From Acanthaster planci (lineage: Eukaryota; Echinodermata; Asteroidea; Valvatida; Acanthasteridae): 64,000 nucleotides of DNA. This document shows positions 21,701-29,909 of the stretch, piece by piece; the first letter of the stretch is position 1; the number at the start of each line of letters is the position of its first letter. The notes below the pieces were generated by a model. The model searched no databases. It saw only the letters and a program-made list of their open reading frames with translations, and was not told the DNA's origin. A program made the translations under genes and the position numbers. The stretch lies in assembly GCF_001949145.1 (NCBI RefSeq), contig NW_019091466.1, positions 2,279-66,278 on the forward strand, given 5' to 3'.

Positions 21701-24198
21701 ACAGCACTCAAATGGTGACAAACACAAGGTACAGTAGATTTGAGTCATCTCTTCATTTCAAACTGATGAATGAACATCATGCACATGCCCAAAAGATTAT
21801 GAAAGGTCTTTTATGATTGAAAGACTATAAAAAATCATCCAAACTTGATAGCTCGTAAAAGCTCACTTGATATTTCCTAGAATTTACTAGTTCATTCAGA
21901 AAATCAATATCCCCATGTTTACATGATGAAGGGTACTGTTAGTCATTGCATCTGTTGGTTCGTTTTAAAGATTTTCCTCAGTCTCTCTCAAGAAAACTAT
22001 TGATCTTTCTCTCAAAACATATTTTTGCCTTCTTTACTTATACTGAAATACTATGAAAGAAACCATCTCCTGTATTTGGCATAAAAACAACATGGGATTT
22101 GTAAAGTTATACTTTTCAGAGAATGAATATTAATTTTTTAATAGTAAGGGTAGGGGTACACATTTCTGTCTCTTCTCTTTGTTGTTGGAAATATTACAGT
22201 TATTGTTTTTACTTGAAATTCGAATCCGTCATTGTTCCTGGCAGTATATCCGCTTTCTACCCAAGGATGATATCGTCGTGGCAACAGTTTATGCCCCCAT
22301 TGCATTTCCTCCAGCCACTGTGTTGGTGTTCAAAGAAAACACAGACGGTAAGTATGAATGACTAAATCCTCTCTTAAGCCATTCCTGAAACAGGCCCTCT
22401 GGGTTGTCGGTTTGTGGTTAAACATACTTTAGCATTGCATTAAACATGCATGCATTGTAAACCTTGACTGTCATTATTACTGTTACAACAGGAACTCACA
22501 GTCTTGTAGCCACTGGTTCCCTGCTGGCAGCTAATCCAGATCGCATTGTCGCTAAAAAGCTTGTTTTGAGTGGTCATCCTCTCAAGATCATCAACAAGCA
22601 GGCTGTGGTCAGATACATGTTCTTCAACAGAGGTAACTCTTTTCATTATTGCATTCATTGATCCTGTAACCCTAACAGTCCCAATTCCTCCAATTTCAAT
22701 ATGATTTTACATACACCCTAGGGGGTTATGGTTAATGGGAAGATCAAAAGCATGCAATGATATGTTGCATTATTTGCATAAATAAATTTGATTCGTATCT
22801 TCACAAGAAAAATCCATTCTAGTCACCGAGAAAATTTGTTCAAAGCTCTTAATACTTCCGTAATTGTAATATTTTCAGTGGGTTATTTGTGGAAAAGCAG
22901 TTAAAGACACTGTGTGGCGCATTCACCAAAGTGAGTGAAGCATTTTGTGATGATGTGCCAACAAGAATTAGAAACATTACTGTAGCCCATATGCGCTAAA
23001 TGCATCACAGAACAAGGCATGGTTTTTTTTTCTTTCCACAATGCATATTACATACATGTACGCACCTCAAATTGAAAAATGCATTCAACATGTGCCTGAG
23101 TGCGGAAGTATGGCTGTAAATGGCTTATCCTGCAACTTGCAAAGTCAAGCCATGTTGCTTGCATGGTGTTTGTGTGGATGCAACAGCAATTGAATGTGCC
23201 CATATGCTACTCTATGCTGCATGCATGAACCAGTGTTGACTGCCAAAGACGAGACATGCATGCAAAGTACCACTGAAGTGCCTCCACCCTGACAGTTAGT
23301 GTCATTTTTTTTAACAGGGCACACAGTCAATATAGAATTCAAAAAACACCTGTCAGAAAGCGTTGTAAAAGGTTCACAATGTATTTATGTTGTAGACAGT
23401 GTGGGTCTCTGTGTAATAATGGGCTTTAACTGGTTGCCGTCTTTGAATTCAGCTTCGATCCAGCTTCAAGATGTGTTCTTTATAGTGCCTTCTCTTTCTT
23501 TCCAAACTCTCTTTGCCTGACAGAGGACATTCTGTGGTTTAAGCCAGTTGAGTTGCATACCAAATGGGGCCGTCGCGGACATATCAAAGAACCACTGGGT
23601 AAGGGTTTCCATGAAATGTCATCTTGTGATCTGTTTTTACCGTGTTTAACATATTTAGAGGGAGCCAAAATCCAGTTGGCAGAAACTCAAAAGTTTTACT
23701 CTGAGGTACCGGTACCCCCAAAAGCTGTAGAACCTTTTTAAACTTAGAGGTACAGCATGAGTTACTCAAGCTTTATTTCATGTTCTCCCCTTGTTGAGCC
23801 AGTGGTTGGTAATACTCCAATCAGGCAAGCATCTAAGCCAAGCATCTAAGCCAAGTCTTTTTTTTTAATTTAATACTATTTTGAGGACGTGCGTCATTTT
23901 ATAAATGTAGCATCCGCATTCCAAATGATAGTCCTACCAGTGAATTCTAACTAGTACTCTGTTTTGTTTTTTTTTCACAAAATGTTCTTCACTACTATTC
24001 AATAACACAGGCACCCATGGTCACATGAAGTGTATCTTTGATGGCAAGTTGAAATCTCAGGACACGGTGTTACTCAACCTCTACAAGCGTGTGTATCCCA
24101 AATGGACTTACGATCCTGTGGGAACAAGGACTCTGAATATATCAGCGAGCATGATGGTTAATGACCAGCTGGTAGATGTAGACGATGACATGGAATGA
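659..24198 (+). CDS. TSR1: TSR1 pre-rRNA-processing protein, whole coding span (22 exons)
   Basis: TSR1 is a GTPase-like assembly factor of late nuclear/cytoplasmic pre-40S particles; it occupies the decoding-side cleft and is needed for 18S rRNA and 40S maturation. Joining the 22 exons listed below gives 822 codons plus stop (820 if the alternative exon 10 donor is used), close to the roughly 800 aa usual for the family. Seen in order: a basic N-terminus (residues 1-62), a degenerate Bms1-type G domain (about 88-230) without a P-loop GxxxxGK[ST], an AARP2CN domain (about 270-325), an acidic linker (about 420-450), then the conserved C-terminal domain with [20 protein letters not shown] (from about 520) and [20 protein letters not shown] (about 748). 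The start ATG has A at -3 and G at +4 and an in-frame TGA 12 nt upstream. All exon phases agree. The introns host several MITE-like elements and an assembly gap (in intron 6). The gene converges with DENND6 downstream. Confidence 0.95.
972..2864. mobile_element. Putative non-autonomous DNA transposon with nested subterminal repeats (about 1.9 kb)
   Basis: The left end reads TGTTACACCCCAACTGTAGC; the right end, reverse-complemented, reads TGTTACGCACCAACTATAGC. Inside each end are further inverted sets: CCCAACTATAG-type repeats (972-1127 and 2780-2855) and AACTCGTACCTT-type repeats (1635-1770 and, inverted, 2590-2665). The interior has an AT-rich 128-codon frame (1136-1522) that I do not recognise and several C-runs. 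It sits in TSR1 intron 1. No convincing target duplication. Confidence 0.6.
3278..4723. mobile_element. Putative MITE-like element with GGGCAGTTCCACGG termini
   Basis: Left end CATGTAAGGGGCAGTTCCAC; right end, reverse-complemented, CACTTAGGGCAGTTCCACGG. The 1.4 kb interior is AT-rich and noncoding, and carries four copies of GGTGTCGGANGTAC at 3298, 3451, 3639 and 3660. In TSR1 intron 1. Confidence 0.55.
5294..5364 (+). CDS. TSR1: TSR1 exon 2
   Basis: Acceptor TTGACAG, donor CAA|GTAAGA. Encodes [20 protein letters not shown] and ends in RRHQ, matching the basic KxxxRxExSxVDxRHR segment of the family. Confidence 0.93.
5711..5797 (+). CDS. TSR1: TSR1 exon 3
   Basis: Acceptor TTTTTTTTAG, donor GTG|GTGGGT. 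Encodes [20 protein letters not shown] then GRDSAPHLV, the linker leading into the G-like domain. Phase 0 at both ends. Confidence 0.9.
6338..6431. repeat. Imperfect palindrome in TSR1 intron 3
   Basis: GCGAGTGGAACACAGAATAG on the left pairs with the reverse complement of CTATTCTGTG-like sequence ending CCATGGATGCGAG on the right, giving an imperfect stem of roughly 30 bp. Confidence 0.5.
7482..7597 (+). CDS. TSR1: TSR1 exon 4
   Basis: Begins [19 protein letters not shown], the first strand and helix of the G-like domain where a P-loop would sit in a true GTPase; no GKT/GKS is present, as in known TSR1. Ends phase 2 at CTCAG|GTATGA. Confidence 0.92.
8408..8600 (+). CDS. TSR1: TSR1 exon 5
   Basis: Encodes [11 protein letters not shown] then [20 protein letters not shown] and [19 protein letters not shown], the best conserved part of the Bms1-type G domain. 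Acceptor CTTTCAG, donor AGG|GTGAGC; starts phase 2, ends phase 0. Confidence 0.95.
9149..9219 (+). CDS. TSR1: TSR1 exon 6
   Basis: Encodes [20 protein letters not shown] then VER, matching the 'PLKKQIDTRKKLSKAVEKR' part of the family. Acceptor CCCATAG, donor AG|GTGAGT. Confidence 0.9.
9849..9947. repeat. Tandem repeat, about 45-bp unit, just over two copies
   Basis: The block TACATGGTGCAAAGTTGA followed by TGTATGTGTTTCCTGAGGCT is repeated, then a third partial copy (TATATGGTGCAAAGTTG). It is in TSR1 intron 6; its frames are repeat artefacts. Confidence 0.8.
10028..10863. mobile_element. Putative MITE with CAAACGTCATNCTTATGCCG termini
   Basis: About 40 bp at the left end (TAAGGACCGATTCAAACGTC...) is inverted at the right end (TTAGGCCCGTTTCAAACGTC...), with the word CTTATGCCGTGTCAAAT in both arms. 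Internal sub-repeats of the 'GCTTATGCCGTGCCGAA' type occur near 10780. In TSR1 intron 6, immediately before an assembly gap. Confidence 0.6.
10895..11076. other. Assembly gap (Ns)
   Basis: Run of 182 N inside TSR1 intron 6, flanked by CCCTAAC on the left and GTTAGGG-like sequence on the right, which suggests a collapsed repeat. Confidence 0.99.
11258..11414 (+). CDS. TSR1: TSR1 exon 7
   Basis: Encodes [20 protein letters not shown] through the [12 protein letters not shown] end. The acceptor GGGGGACCAG has a poor pyrimidine tract, but the protein match and phase (2 in, 0 out) support it. Donor CAG|GTCAGT. Confidence 0.88.
11875..12060 (+). CDS. TSR1: TSR1 exon 8
   Basis: Encodes the AARP2CN domain core: [20 protein letters not shown], then [19 protein letters not shown]. 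Acceptor TATCAG, donor ATG|GTAGAT. The frame stays open past the donor for a short way, but splicing to exon 9 matches the family. Confidence 0.92.
12650..12800 (+). CDS. TSR1: TSR1 exon 9
   Basis: Encodes [20 protein letters not shown] followed by [17 protein letters not shown], a hallmark block of TSR1. Donor GAAG|GTAAGG, phase 1. Confidence 0.95.
13399..13514 (+). CDS. TSR1: TSR1 exon 10
   Basis: Encodes [17 protein letters not shown] and an acidic tail. Two in-phase donors are possible: TTG|GTGAAC (end 13508) and AAC|GTAAAT (end 13514), differing by two residues (VN). I give the longer form; the sequence does not decide between them. Confidence 0.85.
14671..14805 (+). CDS. TSR1: TSR1 exon 11 (acidic linker)
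   Basis: Encodes the acidic low-complexity linker [20 protein letters not shown], ending DMDYET. Acceptor TCCTTTTTAG, donor ACT|GTGAGT, phase 0 both sides. Confidence 0.9.
15994..16075. repeat. Exact 41-bp tandem duplication
   Basis: The 41-bp block beginning AACATGTGGTTTTGAACCAT is present twice with no mismatch, in TSR1 intron 11. It looks like a recent duplication. Confidence 0.9.
16910..16977 (+). CDS. TSR1: TSR1 exon 12
   Basis: Encodes [20 protein letters not shown] then KA and two bases of M. Acceptor TATTCCTAG, donor AT|GTAAGT, phase 2 out. Confidence 0.9.
17971..18063 (+). CDS. TSR1: TSR1 exon 13
   Basis: Encodes [20 protein letters not shown] and [10 protein letters not shown], nearly identical to the family block before the C-terminal domain. 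Acceptor TGTGCCAG, donor AAG|GTGAGC. Confidence 0.96.
18372..18534. mobile_element. 163-bp MITE with about 38-bp terminal inverted repeats
   Basis: Left arm CGGTCAATTCACAATAGTGC then ACCTCCAAGAGTTTGCAA; right arm is its inverse with two or three changes. The short unique centre has no coding. In TSR1 intron 13. Confidence 0.75.
19297..19441 (+). CDS. TSR1: TSR1 exon 14
   Basis: Encodes [20 protein letters not shown] and [18 protein letters not shown], the most conserved segment of the protein. Acceptor TTGGCCAG, donor CAG|GTAGAT. Confidence 0.97.
19708..19759 (+). CDS. TSR1: TSR1 exon 15
   Basis: Short exon encoding [17 protein letters not shown], a beta strand of the C-terminal domain. Acceptor TTTTTACAG, donor TTTG|GTAAGA, phase 1 out. 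Confidence 0.9.
20417..20475 (+). CDS. TSR1: TSR1 exon 16
   Basis: Encodes [19 protein letters not shown], matching the 'PLIAFSLLPHEQK' block. Acceptor CTCTGCAG, donor AAG|GTCAAG. Confidence 0.92.
21374..21436 (+). CDS. TSR1: TSR1 exon 17
   Basis: Encodes [20 protein letters not shown] and K, the segment before the HCGFRRF-like strand. Acceptor TACAG, donor AAG|GTGAGA. Confidence 0.92.
21645..21728 (+). CDS. TSR1: TSR1 exon 18
   Basis: Encodes [20 protein letters not shown] and HSNGDKHK. Acceptor TTTTTTTCAG, donor AAG|GTACAG, phase 0 both ends. Confidence 0.93.
22245..22347 (+). CDS. TSR1: TSR1 exon 19
   Basis: Encodes [20 protein letters not shown] and [14 protein letters not shown]. Acceptor CTGGCAG, donor ACG|GTAAGT, phase 1 out. 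Confidence 0.94.
22492..22632 (+). CDS. TSR1: TSR1 exon 20
   Basis: Encodes [20 protein letters not shown], then [20 protein letters not shown] and FFNR. Acceptor ACAACAG, donor AGAG|GTAACT. Confidence 0.95.
22668..22738. repeat. Dispersed repeat copy A
   Basis: About 70 bp containing CCTCCAATTTCAATATGATT and TTACATACACCC, present in inverted orientation at 46243-46317 with about 90% identity by eye. In TSR1 intron 20. Confidence 0.65.
23524..23598 (+). CDS. TSR1: TSR1 exon 21
   Basis: Encodes [20 protein letters not shown] and IKEPL, near-identical to known TSR1. Acceptor CTGACAG, donor CTGG|GTAAGG. Confidence 0.96.
24011..24198 (+). CDS. TSR1: TSR1 exon 22 (last coding exon)
   Basis: Encodes [20 protein letters not shown] and [16 protein letters not shown], then a divergent acidic tail ending DVDDDME and TGA. 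Acceptor AACACAG. The 3'UTR follows; candidate AATAAA hexamers occur at 25969 and 26052 but are not proven. Confidence 0.96.
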
Positions 24199-24958
24199 AT
24201 CAACCATTCCAAGAATGCCATTTCACCGACAGGAACCAGTGTAGCCACACTGCATGTTGCATGCGATTCAAGGAAAACTTGATTTTATTTTTGCAATCCC
24301 GGTTCCAGTGAGGACTACCTTAGATGTACATACATTTAACATAATGCAGGAATTTCATTGTTTTTTTATTCAAATATGGTTTTTGTGTGTGCATAAATAT
24401 GGTGGCCCGAATTTCTCATACCAAAACGTTGTGTGGGGCAGCCCACTACACGTTTGAATGGGCCAGGGTCCAGAACAGGTGCATCTGTGACCGAAAATCA
24501 CTGTACCAAATGACCGCTATACGGAACATTTTGTGTGGACCCAATCGTGTTTGTTACAGCTTTCCTCTGTATGCTCAATTAAATGACATTAGGATTAGGG
24601 AGAGACCAGGTTTTGAGTACGTCTCCTTATGTACAGTATATTTTGAAAAGAACCAGGACAACTTCATGTGATAGTTTCACGCCATTGTTTTCAATTTCTC
24701 TTTTTTAATATTTACATGAGATTATAGTAGTTCTAATGGTTACATTGTCTTTTGTACAAAATTACAAGGCGGTGTAAAACTTACAGAGTTGCGTAATAGT
24801 GCCTAATGCCAACGCACTTCATTTTATCTTGTGAAAAATATTTCCACTTCAGCAAATGTTGCATTACTTCATCCTTATCGCCACTTAGAATCATCTGAGG
24901 TAACAAACATTGGTGATGTCTTTACACCTGAAAGATATTTATGTGAAGAGTTTTCTAT

Positions 24959-25551
24959 AACCACTTGCTGCCAGGGGCAGTTATCAATGCTGATGATGCT
25001 GGTCCAGGATAATTATCATTTTTTTCTGTTTTCAAAATTCTTTAAAAATTCTTATCTTCATTTACTGGACACTTACAAACACGTGAAGGACTGTCTGGTG
25101 TCCACTCTAGCCTGACAGACAAAATCTATTGACGCCTGAGTATTTCAGCCAGGCCTGCAGCCTTGCAAGAAGAGCCCAGATTGTACGGTGTTATATAACT
25201 TTGTTTTGTTCACAAACCTGGCTCAGTGCACTGCTGACCTCTTTTCAATAGGGGCCAGATTAGCATGCAGTGGTGCTGTGTGGCTCATTGCTGCGGTGGT
25301 GGAGCGCTTTTGTCTCCGGTGGTAATCTGCTCGCTCTAAATGCCCCAAATCGTGGTATACTGTTTCAAAACAAGGCAGGATTATCTCCACTATTGAGAGG
25401 GAAAAAATGTCGGTAATGCCCAGCAGCCTGGTCTTTTGTTTCAAGTACGGTCTTTTGTTACAATGCCTTGTTCCCGTTGTCCGAGTACGGAGACCCCAGC
25501 CATGCATATAAAGCATGTGTCCGGATCCAGAATGCCCGGCAGGAAGTGGTT
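24959..25551. repeat. Possible inverted-repeat element with AACCACTTNCTGCC ends
   Basis: Left end AACCACTTGCTGCCAGGGCA; right end, inverted, AACCACTTCCTGCCGGGCAT. The matching arms are only about 20 bp and the centre shows no coding, so this is a weak call. Confidence 0.4.
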
Positions 25552-26389
25552 AAATATGCTAAAGGACCTACCGTTTTAGAGTTGTGACCTCTTAGATCTT
25601 ACTCAAAATGCAGGATATACTATCCAGCACACTGTTTATGAGCCTTCTATTGTCTCAATACGAAGGAAAATTCACCTAAAACAGCCCGTTCAAAGGTCTC
25701 GTAGAACAGAAGGCTAGCTGTTTGGCAATCACATATTAAAAAGCTCATTTACATGTAATTTTACCAAAAAATTCCAGGTGGTCTTAAAACTTTGGAAATG
25801 ACTTTAGTGAAACTCTGCATAAGAAAGTAGAATTCCTTTCCTTTAAAATTTAAACAAAGGTGTTTTGAAAAAGACAAAATTAAGTGGAATTTCCATTGTC
25901 TTTCCTGGATTGTTTCTGTGCACTGGGTATTCCACAAATCTGTCTGAACATTGAGAGACTTTTGGCTCAATAAAAAATGGAAAGAATGAAACCTTTTTAA
26001 TGAGAGATTACTCTCATGCAACTGTGTGATACAGTCAGTTTGAAATTCAAGAATAAAGTAAGATACTCTGAACTGTACAATTTTTTATTCTATCTATGCC
26101 ATGACCTCCCTGAGTGAAACACCACTGCTTAATAGGTACACATACATGTATGTAGCATAATCTGGGGCAAGTTGTACAACAGCCACAATATTCTGACACT
26201 GTTCGTTATTCCACCTTCACCCACAGCAAACTTTTGGGGATTTTGCAAGAAGTTACCCTTGTCAAGTGACAGCACATTGGAGTAATTGCACTACCTTTAG
26301 TGTCCACATTCAAAGATAGCCAGTGTAGTTTCAGTTAACATTAACAAACACTGAGTCAAAAAAGGATTCCTCAAAAGTGCCCTGGGCAC

Positions 26390-26578
26390 AAAAGCTTTCA
26401 AGCCTGCAGAAACCTGTAGATAGGAGACAATGAGAAGCAGATCAGTTTTAGAGGTGGGAGGAAAACCCCAGAGGAATATTCTGGGTAAAACCCAATCCAC
26501 ATGTGGACCAAGCTGGGAATCGAACCTGGACTGCAGAGATGGAAGGTGAGGAAAGAACCACTACACCAATGTGACTCA
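26390..26578 (-). mobile_element. tRNA-derived SINE
   Basis: Read on the - strand: an A-box-like TTGGTGTAGTGGTTC (26555-26569), then 30-odd bases later a B box GGTTCGATTCC (near 26516-26526), then a tail with GTGGATTGGG and TTTTCCTCCCACCTC. Box order and spacing fit a polymerase III promoter of a tRNA-derived SINE. No CCA or tRNA fold, so not a tRNA gene. End coordinates are approximate. Confidence 0.65.
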
Positions 26579-29500
26579 CAATTCATAGGCAGCCAACAAT
26601 CTGCATATACAGCAGTCACAGCACAAGATTCAGTACACTCTGAAAGCCCCAGGATACGGTGGAAATATTGTGGCTTGTGACCCTGAACAGCTGACAAACT
26701 ACTCCCATCGTGACTGGGAGGGTTCCTAATAAGAATTTTGCAAGTTAAATTTAAATAATATCTGCTACACTGAGTTCTTTAAATTCACGTTAACATAACA
26801 ATTTGAATTCTCCATATTAAGACACTAATGCTATAACCTTGTGATTTGGGGCAAGCTTTTGCTTAGTTACATAAGTGACACCCTGCAATAATACACTGTT
26901 TTCAGTGGATAAGAAGGGCACAAAGGAACTAGTCCATTCCAGAGATGGTGGGTGCTATGCAAAATCTAACCCTGAATCACGAGGCATAGCAACAGTGTCT
27001 TAAGTCTTGGGAATTCAAATTGTTATGTTTATGTGCAGTCAGATAACGCAGATTTTATTCAAATATAACTTACAAATGGCTTCTTCGGCACTGGTTCTGA
27101 GACTTCATCAGACATGTTCCAACGGTGGCATTTTGTGCAAGATGCCAACTGGTGATGTACCTGTTACAAACATAGCCACTGTGGTACACTTAACTTGCTG
27201 CATAATTTGACAGAATACAAGCTGTCTTTCCACAGGTGAATTCCCTGGCTGATTTTTGTATCACTTTGCTAAAGTGCTCCACACTATGAGCCTTGCTACT
27301 AAATGGACAGAAAAATCACTGAAATGGAAAGGCAGCTTTTGAACCATTTTCAAGTTAAGTAGTTTACAAGATTAAAAAGATACTGCATAAAAGGCAAGGT
27401 TTTTGTTAATCTGCCCAAAACAAATATAATGTCTTTGCAAAAAATATTCAAAATTCACAACGAACAAAATAGTTATTTTGTATGGCAATTGCATAAAAAA
27501 GCTACGCTACCCTAAAATAACCCAAACACATGAGATATCAATGAACAAAATAATGGCATGTAACCTGAACATGAGATACTGTACGTGTAAATTTGGACAA
27601 AACTGCAGTTTAAATCTTTAATATCAGCATGCTCTGAAAGTCTAAGTTAAGACCAGTTTTCTGGCCAGTTCAAGCTAAGAGTGAATAAATGCAAATTTGT
27701 GACATCATGGCAACACGACAAATTTGAAAGCAGTTAACACATTCTAGGATTGGCCAATTTTACTGCAAATATTTGCAAAGTCAACTTTGTTTGCGTTCAC
27801 TTTCAAGCCGTGTTTATGTGTGAATTCTGTAAATTTTTAGCATATTTACAAATAAATAAACTGTGTGCATAATTGCTCAGAAGAGGCAGTCAGCTGGATA
27901 ATCATGTTTTGCATTATTCACACATTGTAATCTTGCATCATTCACATGAGAAAAATCTGTGACGCATTAAAAATTAGAGATTCTCACCACAAGATTTTCA
28001 GTTAAAATCTCCTGAAACACAAGTTGCTTACTTCACTGCATGTAATTTTGTTGAAAAGGACATGATGAGAATAAGACCTTAAACAATGATGTCACTCTTT
28101 GTTCACATGTGTGCTTTCCTTTAGGAGCTGGACGAGTCATATCCTACCTTATTTGGAATAGGAAAGTGCTCAAGTAAACAAAGCTTAATGCCATTATGTT
28201 ACAGGTCTATTTACAGACATTCATATCTAGGGACATTTTACCACACTTATCATACACGGAGCTGAAGATTATGGAAGATAATGTTTGTAATTCAGTCAAT
28301 CATGTATTTTGGATGACAACATTTTGTCTGAAATTTGGGCTTCAAAAAACATGAAATGACTGAATACAACTGTATGACAGACAACACACAAGTACATTGC
28401 TTGCAATGGATAGTTGCAATGTGATCAGTCATTATCATGGGTTTCCCTCAAACTCCCCTTAAAATTCCATATGTGTGACACATCAGTTTGGCACAATTTC
28501 TTGTGCAAATAAAAGGTTTGTAAATGTTTTGTAAAAACCCACCAGATTTTCTCTCAGAGTTTTACAATGGCATCTCAGAGTGTCTGAAGGTATGTACACA
28601 GTTGCATCTAAAATACCATTTACTTCAAAGGAAAATACTGAGGTTTAGTAGATGGTTCAAGATTAAAAAGTGGAACTTAACTTAAATCTGCAGTGTATCT
28701 TCTGCATTTATGCTGACGTTAATGTCATAAAAATAGCTCTGAAAATACGTATCTTATGGTGCCCAAGACTCCTGGTAACCACTTGCGTTAATACAGAGGT
28801 CACTATTCATTAACCAGTTCAAATTGTTCACAACAGTCGTTGTAAACTGCTGCATATAATCATCATAAGCTTTAATTTAGAAGAGATTGATTCGCACATT
28901 TAGTTTTGTGGACAACCAGAAAACAGTACAAGAAACAGAGTTTGTCTATGCACATGCATTCTTATTCATGCACTGAACTCTGGATAATTTATAAAAATGT
29001 TGACAATGATCATTGCAAAGTAAATACACTGTATGCAAAACATTTGTAATTATATTCAGGCATTTCAAATACTAACCAAAATGTTTATTAATTCATTTAT
29101 TTGGGCGAGGGGATTTCTCCTCTACCCTGCCCCTTTCCCCCTCCTCACCTTCATATCAGCTCGGCTAAGTTTCATTAGGTACAATAAACTTTCCAGCATG
29201 TCATTAAATTCATAAAAGCACTTCTGTAGGCTGGTAGCACACATCTGCTCAAACCTGGTGTAGTTCTTCAATATCACTGACTGTGGTGAACACACTCAAA
29301 CAGTCCAGTCACAACCTTAGCACTGAAGAAAGCCACACCTTGTTTCTTAAAATACTGGAAATGCGCATCTCATTAGTTCTTGCAAGATGCAAAATCTCCC
29401 TTATGTCTGCAAGTCCCATTTTCTTTCATTCAACATGAATGATAGTATGTCTCCAGCACATCAAGCAATACAGCTGGTGCAGGCTTATTACAAAACACCC

Positions 29501-29786
29501 TCGGTTGACCCTTGTCGATAACTTCTGGGGTGCAGTTGAAATAGTTTGCGGTGATCGGTTGACATGAATATACAATTGTCACTACACCCTTTAATGGTCA
29601 TCCCTTTGTGTCCTATCTGTTTGACTCGGCCATAATCCTTTTCATTCCTAACCAAGATTCTGTCTCAGGAGTTGTTAAGCCCGTACCAATGGTATTGTTC
29701 TGACCAATCAGCGAATGACCTCAATGGCGTCTGACAGGTCCTAACTGGTGCATTCTTGTTGGCTGTTCTTCATTCTAGGCACTTCC

Positions 29787-29909
29787 CTATTGGCTGTTGA
29801 GCACTGCCTGTAAGTCAGCAGGTAGTGTCCTTATGATGGCATCAATGTGTACAGTCAGTTTTTGTTCCAGTTCAGGTTTCACCTGAAGATTTTGGTCCAA
29901 TATGTCAGC
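29787..29909 (-). CDS. DENND6: DENND6 exon 15 (last coding exon)
   Basis: Encodes [20 protein letters not shown] and [20 protein letters not shown], then TAG; matches the C-terminal '[24 protein letters not shown]'. Acceptor TTTCCACAG. The 3'UTR must extend toward 29000 or beyond; several TTTATT (reverse AATAAA) words occur, none decisive. Confidence 0.93.
   Translation of the reverse strand, partial: ADILDQNLQVKPELEQKLTVHIDAIIRTLPADLQAVLNSQ

Larger units (their letters stand above)
24199..29786. other. Intergenic interval between convergent genes
   Basis: Contains the 3'UTRs of TSR1 (left) and DENND6 (right, other strand), but no coding segment I can support. AT-rich. It holds a possible 0.6 kb inverted-repeat element (24959-25551) and a tRNA-type SINE (about 26390-26578, - strand). 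From 26800 to 29700 I see nothing beyond scattered AATAAA/TTTATT words. Confidence 0.7.

Noticed and set aside
774-24010. C/D-box snoRNA in TSR1 introns (human TSR1 hosts SNORD91)
   Set aside because: Several TGATGA words occur (for example near 6845, 9670, 19877), but none is followed at 60-100 nt by a convincing CTGA with a closing stem.
26515-26570. tRNA gene on the - strand
   Set aside because: A and B boxes are present, but acceptor and anticodon stems cannot be formed, so it is called a SINE.
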